Shown piece by piece: positions 17,429-27,155 of a stretch of 64,000 bases of DNA. The stretch is taken from NCBI RefSeq assembly GCF_018687515.1, contig NZ_CP061294.1:1612001-1676000 (forward strand). The letters run 5' to 3'. The stretch is from Polynucleobacter sp. MWH-Spelu-300-X4 (GTDB taxonomy: Bacteria > Pseudomonadota > Gammaproteobacteria > Burkholderiales > Burkholderiaceae). The number at the start of each line of letters is the position of its first letter. Position 1 is the first letter of the stretch. Below the pieces are notes generated by a model that worked only from the letters and a program-made list of their open reading frames with translations, did no database searches and was not told where the DNA came from. The position numbers and the translations under genes are program-made.

Positions 17429-19250
17429 ATCCGAATGTTATCTCGGATTGAGCTTGCTGGACTCGCCACATTTCAGAATAACGCCCATTGGCCTGCAAAA
17501 GCTCTTCGTGTGTACCACGTTCAATAACCTGTCCGGCATCCATCACCAATATTTGATGCGCATGAATAACCGTTGAAAGGCGGTGCGCAATAATGAGCGT
17601 TGAACGATTTTGAGCTAAAGCAAGAAGCTCTTTTTGAATAGCTCGTTCCGTTTCGGAGTCTAAAGCAGAAGTTGCCTCATCAAAAATCAACAACGCTGGA
17701 TTTTTTAACAAAGTTCTAGCAATAGCTACGCGCTGCTTCTCTCCACCTGACAACTTCAAACCTCGCTCACCCACCATTGTTTTGTATCCCAAAGGCAAAG
17801 AAGTGATGAAATCATGAATTTGCGCAGACTTAGCAGCAGCCTCAATCTCATCTTGGCTGGCGCCTGGCCTACCATAAGCAATATTGTAGGCAACGGTGTC
17901 GTTAAACAACACAGTATCTTGAGGAACGATGCCAATAACATGCCTTAAACCAACCTGAGTCACGCTTTTAATATCTTGTGCATCTAAATAAATACCGCCT
18001 TGTTGCACATCATAAAAACGAAATAACAAACGAGCTAAAGTACTTTTTCCAGCTCCACTATGACCCACAACAGCGGTTGTTTGCCCAGGTAATATTTCAA
18101 AACTTACATCTTTAAGAATTTCTCTATTAGGCTCATAGTGAAAATAAACATTTTTAAATTCAACCTTAGGACCTAATTGCGTATTCAGAATTTCAATATT
18201 TTTTGCACCTGGCACATCGGCAATCTCTTTATCAGTCTCCAATAAATGAAACATCCGATCCATGTCAGTAAGTGCCTGTTTAATTTCTCGATAAATAACA
18301 CCCAAGAAATTTAGCGGTATATATAACTGAATCATTAAGACATTGACCAATACCAAATCACCAATAGTCATCAGACCTTGAACAACCTGATTGGTAGCTA
18401 ACCATAAAATAATAATGAGGCCTAACGCGATAATGGTCTGTTGACCAGCATTTAAAAATGCCAGAGAACGTTGCGATTTAATGGCAGCCTCACGATAACG
18501 GCGCAAATTCTCGTCATACCGAGCGGCCTCATACTGCTCATTACCAAAATATTTAACTGTCTCAAAATTAATGAGTGAATCAATCGCTCTTTGATTGGCC
18601 CTAGAATCAAGCTCATTCATTTTGCGACGGTACTGCGTTCGCCATTCAGTAACAAAAATAGTAAAAATCACGTAAAAGACCAAAGCCCCAAACGTAACAA
18701 TTGCAAACAAATAGTTATAAGCCCAAATGAAGTACCCTAGCACCAAGGTTAGCTCAACAATCGTCGGCAAGATGCTGTAAAGAGAATAAGAGATAAGAGA
18801 TTGAATACCTCTAGTGCCACGCTCAATATCACGAGTCATGCCACCCGTCTGACGAGACAAATGGAATCTCAAGGATAAAGCGTGCAAATGCTCAAAAACT
18901 TGTAAAGCAACTGTGCGAACCGCACTCTCAGTAACTCTGGAAAATAATAACTCTCTAAGCTCGGTAAACAAAGAGGCTGATAATCTTAATAAACCGTAAC
19001 CAAAAATTAATGCGGTTGGCACAACGATTAAGGCATATGTTGCAGAAGGCAAACTCAAGGCATCAATAAGTCCCTTTAACAAAATCGGAACGCCTAGATT
19101 GGCTACCTTTGCCAAGATCAAACAAGTTAACGCAACAGAAACTCTAAATTTAAATGCCCATAAATAAGGCAATAAATTTTTAATGACCTTCCAGTCACTA
19201 CTGCGATATGTATGTCTTGCTACGTCTCCATCGGCAGGAGCTCGCCTCAT
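17418..19250 (-). CDS. ATM1-type ABC exporter (fused permease and ATPase)
   Basis: A 610-residue half-transporter. Six transmembrane helices span about residues 25-330. The ATPase domain carries Walker A GHSGAGKST, signature LSGGEKQRVAIA and Walker B LLIFDEATSALD. The N-terminal layout and SRQTGGMTRDIERGTRG stretch resemble the Atm1/ABCB7 group, whose bacterial members export glutathione-linked substrates or heavy-metal conjugates. It starts 2 bases after the fadA-like thiolase, so it is probably read from the beta-oxidation operon. The substrate cannot be read from sequence. Confidence 0.85.
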   Translation of the reverse strand: MRRAPADGDVARHTYRSSDWKVIKNLLPYLWAFKFRVSVALTCLILAKVANLGVPILLKGLIDALSLPSATYALIVVPTALIFGYGLLRLSASLFTELRELLFSRVTESAVRTVALQVFEHLHALSLRFHLSRQTGGMTRDIERGTRGIQSLISYSLYSILPTIVELTLVLGYFIWAYNYLFAIVTFGALVFYVIFTIFVTEWRTQYRRKMNELDSRANQRAIDSLINFETVKYFGNEQYEAARYDENLRRYREAAIKSQRSLAFLNAGQQTIIALGLIIILWLATNQVVQGLMTIGDLVLVNVLMIQLYIPLNFLGVIYREIKQALTDMDRMFHLLETDKEIADVPGAKNIEILNTQLGPKVEFKNVYFHYEPNREILKDVSFEILPGQTTAVVGHSGAGKSTLARLLFRFYDVQQGGIYLDAQDIKSVTQVGLRHVIGIVPQDTVLFNDTVAYNIAYGRPGASQDEIEAAAKSAQIHDFITSLPLGYKTMVGERGLKLSGGEKQRVAIARTLLKNPALLIFDEATSALDSETERAIQKELLALAQNRSTLIIAHRLSTVIHAHQILVMDAGQVIERGTHEELLQANGRYSEMWRVQQAQSEITFGYAS

Positions 19251-19252
19251 AA

Positions 19253-20449
19253 TTAAACTCTTTCAAAAATACCCGCGGCACCCATGCCAGTTCCCACACA
19301 CATCGTGACCATGCCATATTTTAACTGCCTACGCTGTAAAGCGTGTATCACCGTAGCACCACGTATCGCACCAGTTGCGCCCAATGGATGCCCCAACGCA
19401 ATCGCACCACCTAGCGGATTCACTTTATCAGGATTTAAATTTAAATCCTGAATAACCGCCAATGACTGAGCAGCAAACGCTTCATTCAATTCAAACCAGT
19501 CAATATCGTCTTGTTTTAAACCAGCATATTGGAGCGCTACAGGAATAGCTTCTTTAGGACCAATACCCATAATTTCGGGAGGAACTCCACGCACAGCAAA
19601 ACTCACAAATTTAGCGAGCGGCGTCAAGCCAAAGCTTTTAATTGCTTTCTCACTAGCTAATATTAATGCGCCACACCCATCTGACATTTGAGAACTGTTG
19701 CCTGCCGTCACACTACCCTTATTAGCAAATACAGGTTTTAATTTAGACAATCCTTCGATGGAGGCATCAAACCTAGGCCCCTCGTCCGCAGAAAGATATG
19801 CAGTTTGAATATCAACCTGACCTGTTGCTTGGTTTATTTGTCTTTTTTCATAAGAGACCTGTGAAATTTCTTGCTGAAACTCACCGGCCTTTTGCGCAGC
19901 AATCGCTTTTTGATGAGATGCTAATGAAAATGCATCTTGAGCTTCTCTAGAAATTTTCCATTGTTGCGCTACTTTCTCAGCAGTCAAACCCATGCCATAA
20001 GCAATGCCAAGGTTTTCATCCCGAGAGAAAATCTCAGGAGACAAAGATGGCGTGCCGCCCATCATGGGCACCATGCTCATTGATTCAACACCGGCGGCAA
20101 TCATGACATCGGCCTCACCCACTCTAATCCTGTCAGCTGCCATAGCAATAGCACTTAAACCAGATGCGCAGAAACGATTAACTGTGATGCCCCCAACCGT
20201 ATTTGGCATACCGGCTAAAAGTAAACTCATTCTTGCCACATTCAAGCCCTGAGGGCCTTCCGGAATTGCACAACCAACGATCATGTCTTCAATCGCTTTG
20301 GGATCCAGATTAGGAGCTTGCGCTAGGCAATTTTTAAGCGTCTCGGCCAATAAATCATCAGGCCTTTTAAAACGCAAAGATCCTTTGGGAGCTTTACCAA
20401 TAGGACTACGTGTTGCCGCAACAATGTAGGCTTCTTGAATCATTTTCAT
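19253..20449 (-). CDS. fadA: Acetyl-CoA C-acyltransferase (3-ketoacyl-CoA thiolase, FadA-type)
   Basis: A 398-residue thiolase for the last step of beta-oxidation. The active-site residues are C94 (VNRFCASG), H354 (GHPLGATG) and C384 (MCVGTGMG). Two in-frame ATGs lie near the start (residues 1 and 3); AAGGA sits 8 bases before the first. It lies 22 bases after the FadN-like gene and 2 bases before the ABC exporter. Chain-length preference is unknown. An acetoacetyl-CoA thiolase role is possible but less likely given the operon. Confidence 0.9.
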   Translation of the reverse strand: MKMIQEAYIVAATRSPIGKAPKGSLRFKRPDDLLAETLKNCLAQAPNLDPKAIEDMIVGCAIPEGPQGLNVARMSLLLAGMPNTVGGITVNRFCASGLSAIAMAADRIRVGEADVMIAAGVESMSMVPMMGGTPSLSPEIFSRDENLGIAYGMGLTAEKVAQQWKISREAQDAFSLASHQKAIAAQKAGEFQQEISQVSYEKRQINQATGQVDIQTAYLSADEGPRFDASIEGLSKLKPVFANKGSVTAGNSSQMSDGCGALILASEKAIKSFGLTPLAKFVSFAVRGVPPEIMGIGPKEAIPVALQYAGLKQDDIDWFELNEAFAAQSLAVIQDLNLNPDKVNPLGGAIALGHPLGATGAIRGATVIHALQRRQLKYGMVTMCVGTGMGAAGIFERV

Positions 20450-20471
20450 TTTTAATCCTTAATTTTGGCAG

Positions 20472-22910
20472 TTAGTTACGAACTGGCTTACCTGTTTGAA
20501 GTAAACCCATGATTCGCTCTTGAGTCTTAGATGTTCCTAACAACTCAACAAAGGCTTGCCTTTCCAACTTCAATAACCAACTCTCCGGAACTTGCGTACC
20601 GGCATCAACATCACCACCAGCAATTACTTCAATTATTTTTTTAGCTATCAAGAAATCATGCTGCGAAATAAAACCACCTTCAAGCATATTAATAAGTTGA
20701 CCGCTAACAGTAGAAATAACCGATCTGCCACCAACAGAAATTAAACGTTCTAAAGGAGGTCTGTAACCTGATGCTGCTAAATATTTCACTTGCATTTGAG
20801 CTTGGTATAGCAGTTCGTGCACATTAGCAACGATCACATCTGATTCATTTAGATAACCCATGCTCCTTGCCTCATGAGCCGATGAAGACACTTTAGCCAT
20901 AGCTGCATTTTCAAAAGAAGCCTTAATGCAATCCAAATAATTATTGTTGCCCAGTTTTTCTTGTAATTTGGCACCACGAATAGCAGCCTCTTTTAATCCG
21001 CCACCAGCAGGCAATAAACCCACGCCGATTTCAACTAAACCGACATAGCTCTCAATGGCAACCACTCTTTTAGCTGCATGAAGTAATAATTCACAACCAC
21101 CACCCAGCGCGATTCCCGAAACAGCCACCACCACAGGTACATTCGCATATTTAACGCGCAACATCGTATCTTGGAATTTTTGAACAAAAGGCTCTATGCC
21201 AGCCGGACCACCCTTCATAAACAAAGGCATGGCTGCCTCTAAATTAGCTCCTGCTGAAAACGCTCCACCCGGGGCCCCCAACTTTAAGGATGTAGGCTGC
21301 CAGATGACTAACCCGTTATATGACTTCTCAGCCAAATCAATCGCATTTGCAATACCATCCAATACATCTGGACCAATCGTATTCATTTTTGACTTAAATG
21401 ACAGAATCAAAACATCTTTTTGAGAGTCTTCCACCCAAGCCCTTACGCCCTCGTTTTCAAATATAGTTTCTCCTGCCACTTTAGGATTAACTGAGCGATC
21501 ACCTTTTAGACTTGCTCTAAATATTTGTTTTTTATAAACAGGCAAACTTGACCGCAAAACAAAAGTTTTATGAGCAGGCGACCAAGATCCTTGCTTAGAG
21601 TGAACCTGACCTAATTTGGCCACATCACTTTCGAAAACCCATTTAGGCAAAGGCTCTTTTGACAAAGCCTTACCATCATCAATGTCTTGCTGCACCCATT
21701 GCGCTATTTGCAACCAACCAGCTTCTTGCCAGTCCTCAAAAGGTCCGGTACTCCAACCAAAACCCCAACGCATCGCAAAATCAACTTCAGCAGCTGTATC
21801 AGCAATAGACTCAAGATGTACTGCAATGTAATGAAAAATATCTCTGAATATTGCCCACAAAAATTGGGCTTGCGGTTCATCTAAATCTCTTAACAACGAA
21901 AACCTTTCCGCTAAAGGCTTCTTAAGAATTCGCTCAACTACCGGCAAGATTTCACCCACTGAAGGAATGTATTCGCCAGTTGCTGGATTTAATACCAAGA
22001 TTTCTTTACCACTTTTTTTATAGAAACCTGCGCCAGTTTTCTGACCCAACAAACCTTTTTCTACTAAGCCCTTAACAACATCTGGTACTTTATAAACAGA
22101 GGCGAATGGATCACTAGGTAAGCCATCTTCCATGGTCTTAATCACATGCGCCATGGTATCGATACCCACCACATCACACGTTCTAAATGTGGCAGATTTC
22201 GCGCGACCTAATTTACTACCGGTTAATGCATCTACCTCATCAAAACCAAGCTTAAATTTTTGAGCCTCGGCTAACACAGCCAATATAGAAAATACCCCTA
22301 CCCTATTAGCAATAAAGTTCGGCGTATCTTTTGCCCTAACAACACCTTTGCCTAGCACCGATGTCATAAAAGGCTCTAAAACATCTAACAAATCCGCATC
22401 GGTATATTCCGTTGGAATTAATTCCAACAAGTGCATATATCTAGGTGGATTAAAAAAATGAATGCCGCAAAACCGTTTCTTTAACTCCGGAGAGAAACCT
22501 TCGGATAATTTTGTAATAGAAAGACCAGATGTATTAGTAGCGAAGATGGCATGAGAAGCTAAGAACGGTGATACTTTTTTATATAAATCATGTTTCCAAT
22601 CTAATCTTTCAGCAATCGCCTCAATCACTAAATCGCATGACGCCAACAAATGAAGATCGTCTTCATAATTCGCTATTTGAATTAAATCCACATCTGCTTT
22701 GTTAGCCAAAGGAGCTGGCTTTAACTTCTTTAAATTATCTAAAGCTTTTTTAACAATTAAATTTTTGTCAGCTGCCAAGCCATCTTTAGCTGGTGTGGGT
22801 AAATCAAATAAAACCACCGGCACATTGGCATTCACGCAATGTGCGGCAATTTGAGCCCCCATCACACCTGCGCCCAATACAGCAACTTTTTTTATCTGAA
22901 ATGTCGTCAT
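20472..22910 (-). CDS. 3-hydroxyacyl-CoA dehydrogenase / enoyl-CoA hydratase, FadN-type domain order
   Basis: An 812-residue bifunctional beta-oxidation enzyme. The NAD-binding dehydrogenase domain comes first (GAGVMG at residues 13-18, then GIHFFNPPRYMHL and KDTPNFIANRVG). The enoyl-CoA hydratase/crotonase domain comes after about residue 490 (GGAFSAGANL, VSGIALGGGCEL, GVGLLPAGGG). This is the reverse of E. coli FadB and matches Bacillus FadN. With the adjacent acyl-CoA dehydrogenase and thiolase it resembles a fadN-fadA-fadE set. It starts 9 bases after the dehydrogenase gene. Confidence 0.92.
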   Translation of the reverse strand: MTTFQIKKVAVLGAGVMGAQIAAHCVNANVPVVLFDLPTPAKDGLAADKNLIVKKALDNLKKLKPAPLANKADVDLIQIANYEDDLHLLASCDLVIEAIAERLDWKHDLYKKVSPFLASHAIFATNTSGLSITKLSEGFSPELKKRFCGIHFFNPPRYMHLLELIPTEYTDADLLDVLEPFMTSVLGKGVVRAKDTPNFIANRVGVFSILAVLAEAQKFKLGFDEVDALTGSKLGRAKSATFRTCDVVGIDTMAHVIKTMEDGLPSDPFASVYKVPDVVKGLVEKGLLGQKTGAGFYKKSGKEILVLNPATGEYIPSVGEILPVVERILKKPLAERFSLLRDLDEPQAQFLWAIFRDIFHYIAVHLESIADTAAEVDFAMRWGFGWSTGPFEDWQEAGWLQIAQWVQQDIDDGKALSKEPLPKWVFESDVAKLGQVHSKQGSWSPAHKTFVLRSSLPVYKKQIFRASLKGDRSVNPKVAGETIFENEGVRAWVEDSQKDVLILSFKSKMNTIGPDVLDGIANAIDLAEKSYNGLVIWQPTSLKLGAPGGAFSAGANLEAAMPLFMKGGPAGIEPFVQKFQDTMLRVKYANVPVVVAVSGIALGGGCELLLHAAKRVVAIESYVGLVEIGVGLLPAGGGLKEAAIRGAKLQEKLGNNNYLDCIKASFENAAMAKVSSSAHEARSMGYLNESDVIVANVHELLYQAQMQVKYLAASGYRPPLERLISVGGRSVISTVSGQLINMLEGGFISQHDFLIAKKIIEVIAGGDVDAGTQVPESWLLKLERQAFVELLGTSKTQERIMGLLQTGKPVRN

Positions 22911-22919
22911 AAGACTTCC

Positions 22920-24707
22920 TTAAAATAATTCAGCATCTAAAGCCATCAAACTTTCGGAACCGGATCTGGCGACCCTAATTTGATAAGCAGTTTCTGGCAA
23001 TAGTTTTGCAAAATAAAATCTAGCAGTTGCCAATTTGGCTTTATAAAAATCATCTCCCGAATCTTTTTTATCCAATGAGATTTTTGCCATTTTTGCAAAC
23101 AAGAAGGCATAGACAAAGTGCCCCACAACTCTTAGATAAGGTACGGCCGCAGCACCCACCTCATTTTTATTAGTCATAGCCTTCATTCCTAATTCCATGG
23201 TGAGCTTTTTAACTTTTTCACCAATGTCGACTAATGGATCAATAAATTCGGCCATATCTTTACGCCCACCTTCAGCCTCAACAAATTGCTCCACTAATTT
23301 GCCGAACCTTTTGAGCTTAGACCCCATATCACCCAATACTTTTCTACCTAATAAATCCAAAGACTGAATGGTATTGGTTCCTTCGTAAATCATATTAATT
23401 CTGGCATCACGCACAAACTGCTCCATGCCCCACTCAGCAATATACCCATGCCCTCCGAATACCTGCATGCCTTCATTGGTTGCAAGAAAAGCATTATCTG
23501 TAATAAAGGCTTTAATAATTGGTGTTAATAACGCCACCATGTCACCAATTTCTTCTTTTTTCTTTTGATTGGTTTCCGATTGCTCAAGATCGATCATGAA
23601 TGCAACCCAATATGCGAATGCCCTGGCCCCTTCAGCATAAGCACGCTGAGTAAGAAGCATTCTTCTGACATCAGGATGAACAATAATGGGGTCTGCTACC
23701 TGATTAGGATACTGCGCACCTTTTAGGCTACGCATTTGTAAGCGCTCTTTCGCATAAACCCTGGAATTCTGATAAGCCACCTCAGTTAAACCAAGACTTT
23801 GCATACCCACACCCAACCTGGCCGCATTCATCATGACAAACATGGCATTCAAGCCTTTATGTGGCTCCCCAACTAATGTGCCAATAGAACCATCAAAATT
23901 CATCACACAAGTTGCATTTCCATGAATACCCATCTTGTGCTCAAGAGCCCCGCAAGTTACTTGATTTTTAACCCCAGGCCCACCAGCCTCATCCGGCAAA
24001 AACTTAGGCACGACAAATAAAGAAATCCCCTTTGATCCCTCCGGAGCATTAGGTAATCTAGCCAACACGAGATGCACAATATTTTCACTTAGATCATGAT
24101 CGCCGCTTGAAATAAATATCTTGGTACCTGTTATTCGATAAGCACCATCATCCAATGGCTCAGCCTTGGTTTTCAAAATACCTAAATCAGTACCACAGTG
24201 AGGTTCAGTTAAGCACATAGTCCCAGTCCACTGACCACTGACCAATTTCTCTAAATATGTATTTTTTTGATACTCAGTGCCATGCGCATGTAGACACTCA
24301 TAAGCCCCATGAGACAAACCTGGATACATGGTCCACGCTTGATTCGCGGAGTTCATCATTTCGTAAACAGCGCTATTAATTAATTGAGGTAATGCTTGGC
24401 CACCATACTTCGCATCACATGCGAGCGCGGGCCACCCACCTTCTACAAATTGTTGATAGGCATCCTTGAATCCAGTGGGCGTTTTAATGGCTCCATCATC
24501 CAGCCTCTGACAACCTTCTTTATCTCCTACTTGATTTAAAGGCAATAAAATTTCCGAACAAAACTTGCCTGCCTCTTCTAATACCTGGTTAATAGTTTCT
24601 TTATCTATCTCAGCATATTGAGGAATTTCTTTAAAGGTATTTTCAACCTCCAATAACTCATGCATAACAAATTGCATGTCTCTAAGAGGGGCAGCATATG
24701 TTGGCAT
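22920..24707 (-). CDS. Acyl-CoA dehydrogenase (long form with extra C-terminal domain)
   Basis: A 595-residue flavoprotein making trans-2-enoyl-CoA. Flavin/substrate motifs include TGTMCLTEPHCGTDL, TGTKIFISSGDHD and the C-terminal QVFGGHGYIAEWGMEQ, then RDARINMIYEGTN, whose Glu is the usual catalytic base. The long C-terminal extension and length match the FadE/AcdH class rather than the 380-residue short-chain enzymes. It is the first enzyme gene after the TetR regulator (45-base gap) and is followed by the FadN-like and FadA-like genes. Confidence 0.92.
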   Translation of the reverse strand: MPTYAAPLRDMQFVMHELLEVENTFKEIPQYAEIDKETINQVLEEAGKFCSEILLPLNQVGDKEGCQRLDDGAIKTPTGFKDAYQQFVEGGWPALACDAKYGGQALPQLINSAVYEMMNSANQAWTMYPGLSHGAYECLHAHGTEYQKNTYLEKLVSGQWTGTMCLTEPHCGTDLGILKTKAEPLDDGAYRITGTKIFISSGDHDLSENIVHLVLARLPNAPEGSKGISLFVVPKFLPDEAGGPGVKNQVTCGALEHKMGIHGNATCVMNFDGSIGTLVGEPHKGLNAMFVMMNAARLGVGMQSLGLTEVAYQNSRVYAKERLQMRSLKGAQYPNQVADPIIVHPDVRRMLLTQRAYAEGARAFAYWVAFMIDLEQSETNQKKKEEIGDMVALLTPIIKAFITDNAFLATNEGMQVFGGHGYIAEWGMEQFVRDARINMIYEGTNTIQSLDLLGRKVLGDMGSKLKRFGKLVEQFVEAEGGRKDMAEFIDPLVDIGEKVKKLTMELGMKAMTNKNEVGAAAVPYLRVVGHFVYAFLFAKMAKISLDKKDSGDDFYKAKLATARFYFAKLLPETAYQIRVARSGSESLMALDAELF

Positions 24708-24752
24708 TGCAATGTCTCCTTATATGTCTTGTATCTTGTCTTTTTTATTGGT

Positions 24753-25403
24753 TTATTTATTTTTTACTTTGTTTTCATCGATGATTTTTTTAACAAGATC
24801 TTTAGCTAGCTGAATACTTTTAGTTAACCTTAAAAACCTTGCATCATGATGCAAACCTAATACAGCGCTATATATTCCAAACAACATAGCTTCTGGATTA
24901 GCGTCTTTTTTAAGATGGCCTTCTTCAATAGAAATTTTTATGGCTTTTAATAAAGCATGGCGCCACATCTCAACGCTCTCTACTAGTTGCTCTCTAACGG
25001 CGCCTGGGCGATCATCAAACTCAACCGCTCCAGATATATAAATACATCCACTAGTTAATTCATGAATTCGCAATTCCATCCATAAATCCAACATCCTCTC
25101 TAACCGAGGAAGCCCTTTAGGTTGAAGAAGCGCAGGCTGAAATACGTTTTGTTGAAATCTTCGGTGATACTCTCGCACAACCTCTAATTGCAAGTCTTCA
25201 CGAGACCCGAAATGAGCAAACACGCCACTTTTACTCATTTGCATACGCTCAGCAATTAAGCCAATCGTCAGACCTTCCAAGCCATCTCTAGCAGCAAGCT
25301 CTAATGCAGCATCTAATATGGCAGCGCGAGTCAGCTCGCCCTTTTTAACGCTAACACCAAGCTCAGAATTTGTTTTATCAGATAATCTAACAACATTACT
25401 CAT
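24753..25403 (-). CDS. TetR-family transcriptional regulator of the beta-oxidation operon
   Basis: A 216-residue repressor. The N-terminal helix-turn-helix covers about residues 20-65 (AAILDAALEL, AERMQMSKSGVFAHFGSRE). The C-terminal TetR_C-type ligand domain is predicted to sense acyl-CoA, an inference from the neighbouring genes. I chose the ATG at 25401-25403 because GGAG precedes it by 5 bases. The longer frame to 25448 would place a perfect operator-like palindrome inside the coding region. Betaproteobacterial fatty-acid genes are known to be controlled by TetR repressors of the FadP/PsrA/LiuQ kinds; I cannot say which this is. Confidence 0.9.
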   Translation of the reverse strand: MSNVVRLSDKTNSELGVSVKKGELTRAAILDAALELAARDGLEGLTIGLIAERMQMSKSGVFAHFGSREDLQLEVVREYHRRFQQNVFQPALLQPKGLPRLERMLDLWMELRIHELTSGCIYISGAVEFDDRPGAVREQLVESVEMWRHALLKAIKISIEEGHLKKDANPEAMLFGIYSAVLGLHHDARFLRLTKSIQLAKDLVKKIIDENKVKNK

Positions 25404-25418
25404 AATGTCTCCGAAATA

Positions 25419-25430
25419 GAACGACCGTTC
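25419..25430. promoter_or_regulatory. Operator-like inverted repeat GAACG-N2-CGTTC before the tetR gene
   Basis: GAACG and CGTTC are perfect inverted arms around two central bases, the AACGNNCGTT form bound by many TetR regulators. It lies 16 bases upstream of the tetR ATG and just downstream of a candidate -10 (25440-25445, minus strand). Bound repressor would therefore block transcription start or early elongation. Confidence 0.65.
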
Positions 25431-25439
25431 TTTTTTCGG

Positions 25440-25468
25440 ATAATGCACCTTTTTTAAATTTTGTGCAA
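25440..25468 (-). promoter_or_regulatory. Candidate promoter of the tetR-beta-oxidation operon
   Basis: On the minus strand TTGCAC (25463-25468) and CATTAT (25440-25445) are spaced by 17 bases; they match the sigma-70 consensus at 3 and 4 positions. The expected start near 25433 would put the operator-like repeat at about +3 to +14. Confidence 0.4.
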
Positions 25469-25487
25469 TAGCCCTAGCAAATAATGA

Positions 25488-26705
25488 TTAATCCCCTTGG
25501 TTGATAAGGGCCTTATCTTTAACCCCAATAACCAAAACCCCCACGATTAAACGAACTACACGATAACTAATCCAATTGGCTAATTTAATAAAAACAGATC
25601 GATTCATATATGTATCAGGATCAACAGCATGCGCGAACTCATGCGCCTTATCAAAAACCCGCCAACGCATTTCTCTGACAACCTCATGATTGCGAATAAC
25701 TAAATTTGCCTCATGATTCACAAAAAAAGATAAGTGATCACAATTGGAAGATCCAATGGTTGCCCAACGCCTATCAACAACCATGACCTTCGCATGTAAT
25801 TGCCCATGACCACTGTATTCATAAATCTTGATGCCCGCTTTTAAAAACTGTCCATACAAACTAGGTACAGCCCAATTCAGAATCGCGAACTCATCTCGAC
25901 CTAATAACAAATTAACAGAAACTCCTCTTTGCGCCGCACGTATTAATGCCTTCCTCAATAAACGCGCCGGCATAAAGTAAGGTGTCACTAACCAAATTTC
26001 CTCACGAGACTGGCCAATCGCTTTTAAGTAAGCTCTCTCAATATCACGCCGATGATGCAAATTATCCCGAGCAATAAATGCAATGCTAGCTTTAGCACTA
26101 TGTCGAATTCCCATGAAGTGACTTGAACTCCAGGGTAACTCCTGCTGAAAAATTCTTTTAATAATGTTTGCGGGGTGCAATGCCCCAACCTGAAGCCTTT
26201 GCCATTGCCTTAGAAAAGCAATATGCACATGCTCCACAACTTTTCCATAAACCTGAATGGCCAAATCCCAACGCACACCACCAACTGGCTTACCGGCAGC
26301 ATCTAAACGATCGTCACAAATATTAATTCCGCCAACAAAGGCTGTAACACCATCAATAACTAATAATTTTCTGTGAGTGCGAGAAAACCCAAATCTACCA
26401 AACCATGCTTTGTTGTAATAGCACAGCTCAACACCACTCTGAATTAAGTCAGACTCAAATAGCAATGGCGCAGACCCCAACCAATCAACAATTAATTTAA
26501 CTTCTACGCCCCGTTTTGCTGCAAGGCATAACAAATCACTAATTTTTTTTGCAGTTGCATCAGCAGAAAAAATATAAGTTTCTAGATAGATACTCTTGGT
26601 GGCGAGTTCGAGTTGTTTTTCAATAGCGGGGAAATAGGTGGCTCCACCCTCAAGAAGAATCAGGTCATCAATATTTTGCCAACGATCTTGACGCAGCAGA
26701 GACAT
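25488..26705 (-). CDS. Cardiolipin synthase-like phospholipase D family protein
   Basis: A 405-residue protein with two HKD motifs: HRKLLVID at residues 111-118 (followed by GGINICDD) and HAKVMVVD at about residue 300 (followed by GSSNCDH). These are the catalytic pairs of PLD-type cardiolipin synthases. It lacks the two N-terminal transmembrane helices of ClsA and resembles ClsB in layout, with a hydrophobic C-terminal segment. It probably joins phosphatidylglycerol with another phospholipid. It starts 9 bases after nudB. Confidence 0.85.
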   Translation of the reverse strand: MSLLRQDRWQNIDDLILLEGGATYFPAIEKQLELATKSIYLETYIFSADATAKKISDLLCLAAKRGVEVKLIVDWLGSAPLLFESDLIQSGVELCYYNKAWFGRFGFSRTHRKLLVIDGVTAFVGGINICDDRLDAAGKPVGGVRWDLAIQVYGKVVEHVHIAFLRQWQRLQVGALHPANIIKRIFQQELPWSSSHFMGIRHSAKASIAFIARDNLHHRRDIERAYLKAIGQSREEIWLVTPYFMPARLLRKALIRAAQRGVSVNLLLGRDEFAILNWAVPSLYGQFLKAGIKIYEYSGHGQLHAKVMVVDRRWATIGSSNCDHLSFFVNHEANLVIRNHEVVREMRWRVFDKAHEFAHAVDPDTYMNRSVFIKLANWISYRVVRLIVGVLVIGVKDKALINQGD

Positions 26706-26714
26706 ATTGAGATT

Positions 26715-27155
26715 CTATGTTATTTTCAGTCGCAGAATCGCTTCTTTATTACTTGGTGAAAAACATAAAGATGAGGCAACTGAAATTGGCTCCCACCGAA
26801 AAGACGTATGCTCTTTAGGAGCTAAAGTTACTGGAACACGATCAGGTAATTCAAGCTTAAACCAATGCTCAGTATTTTCAACCACTCCGGGAGGGTAACG
26901 ATGTCGCCACTCAGGATATATTTCATAAACCACGGAGTGATTCATCGAGATTAGCGCAGAATCAGGCAGCTGACTAACATCAATGCCCGTTTCTTCTAAC
27001 AACTCTCTAGCAGCAGCCTCAATAAGAGGCTCACTACCAACATCTAAACTGCCAGTTACTGATTGCCAATAACCTGGATGATCAGCTCTCTCAAGCAACA
27101 GCACCTCGTTTCCAGCCGTATAAATAACGACTAGAACCGAGATTGGGATTTTCAT
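26715..27155 (-). CDS. nudB: Dihydroneopterin triphosphate diphosphatase (NudB-type Nudix hydrolase)
   Basis: A 146-residue Nudix protein. The Nudix box GX5EX7REUXEEXGU reads GSLDVGSE ... [10 protein letters not shown], starting near residue 36. The N-terminal [20 protein letters not shown] and central HWFKLELP match NudB, which removes pyrophosphate from dihydroneopterin triphosphate in folate synthesis. The start overlaps aspS by 4 bases; aspS-nudB linkage is common in beta- and gammaproteobacteria and supports the call. Confidence 0.88.
   Translation of the reverse strand: MKIPISVLVVIYTAGNEVLLLERADHPGYWQSVTGSLDVGSEPLIEAAARELLEETGIDVSQLPDSALISMNHSVVYEIYPEWRHRYPPGVVENTEHWFKLELPDRVPVTLAPKEHTSFRWEPISVASSLCFSPSNKEAILRLKIT

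Noticed and set aside
25404..25448. Longer N-terminus for the TetR regulator
   Set aside because: It would put the operator-like repeat and the Shine-Dalgarno of the inner ATG inside the coding region; the extra residues look unlike the family.
25503..25517. Short palindrome GATAAGG-G-CCTTATC at the end of the cardiolipin synthase gene
   Set aside because: It lies inside coding sequence, has almost no loop, and lacks a U-tract on either strand.
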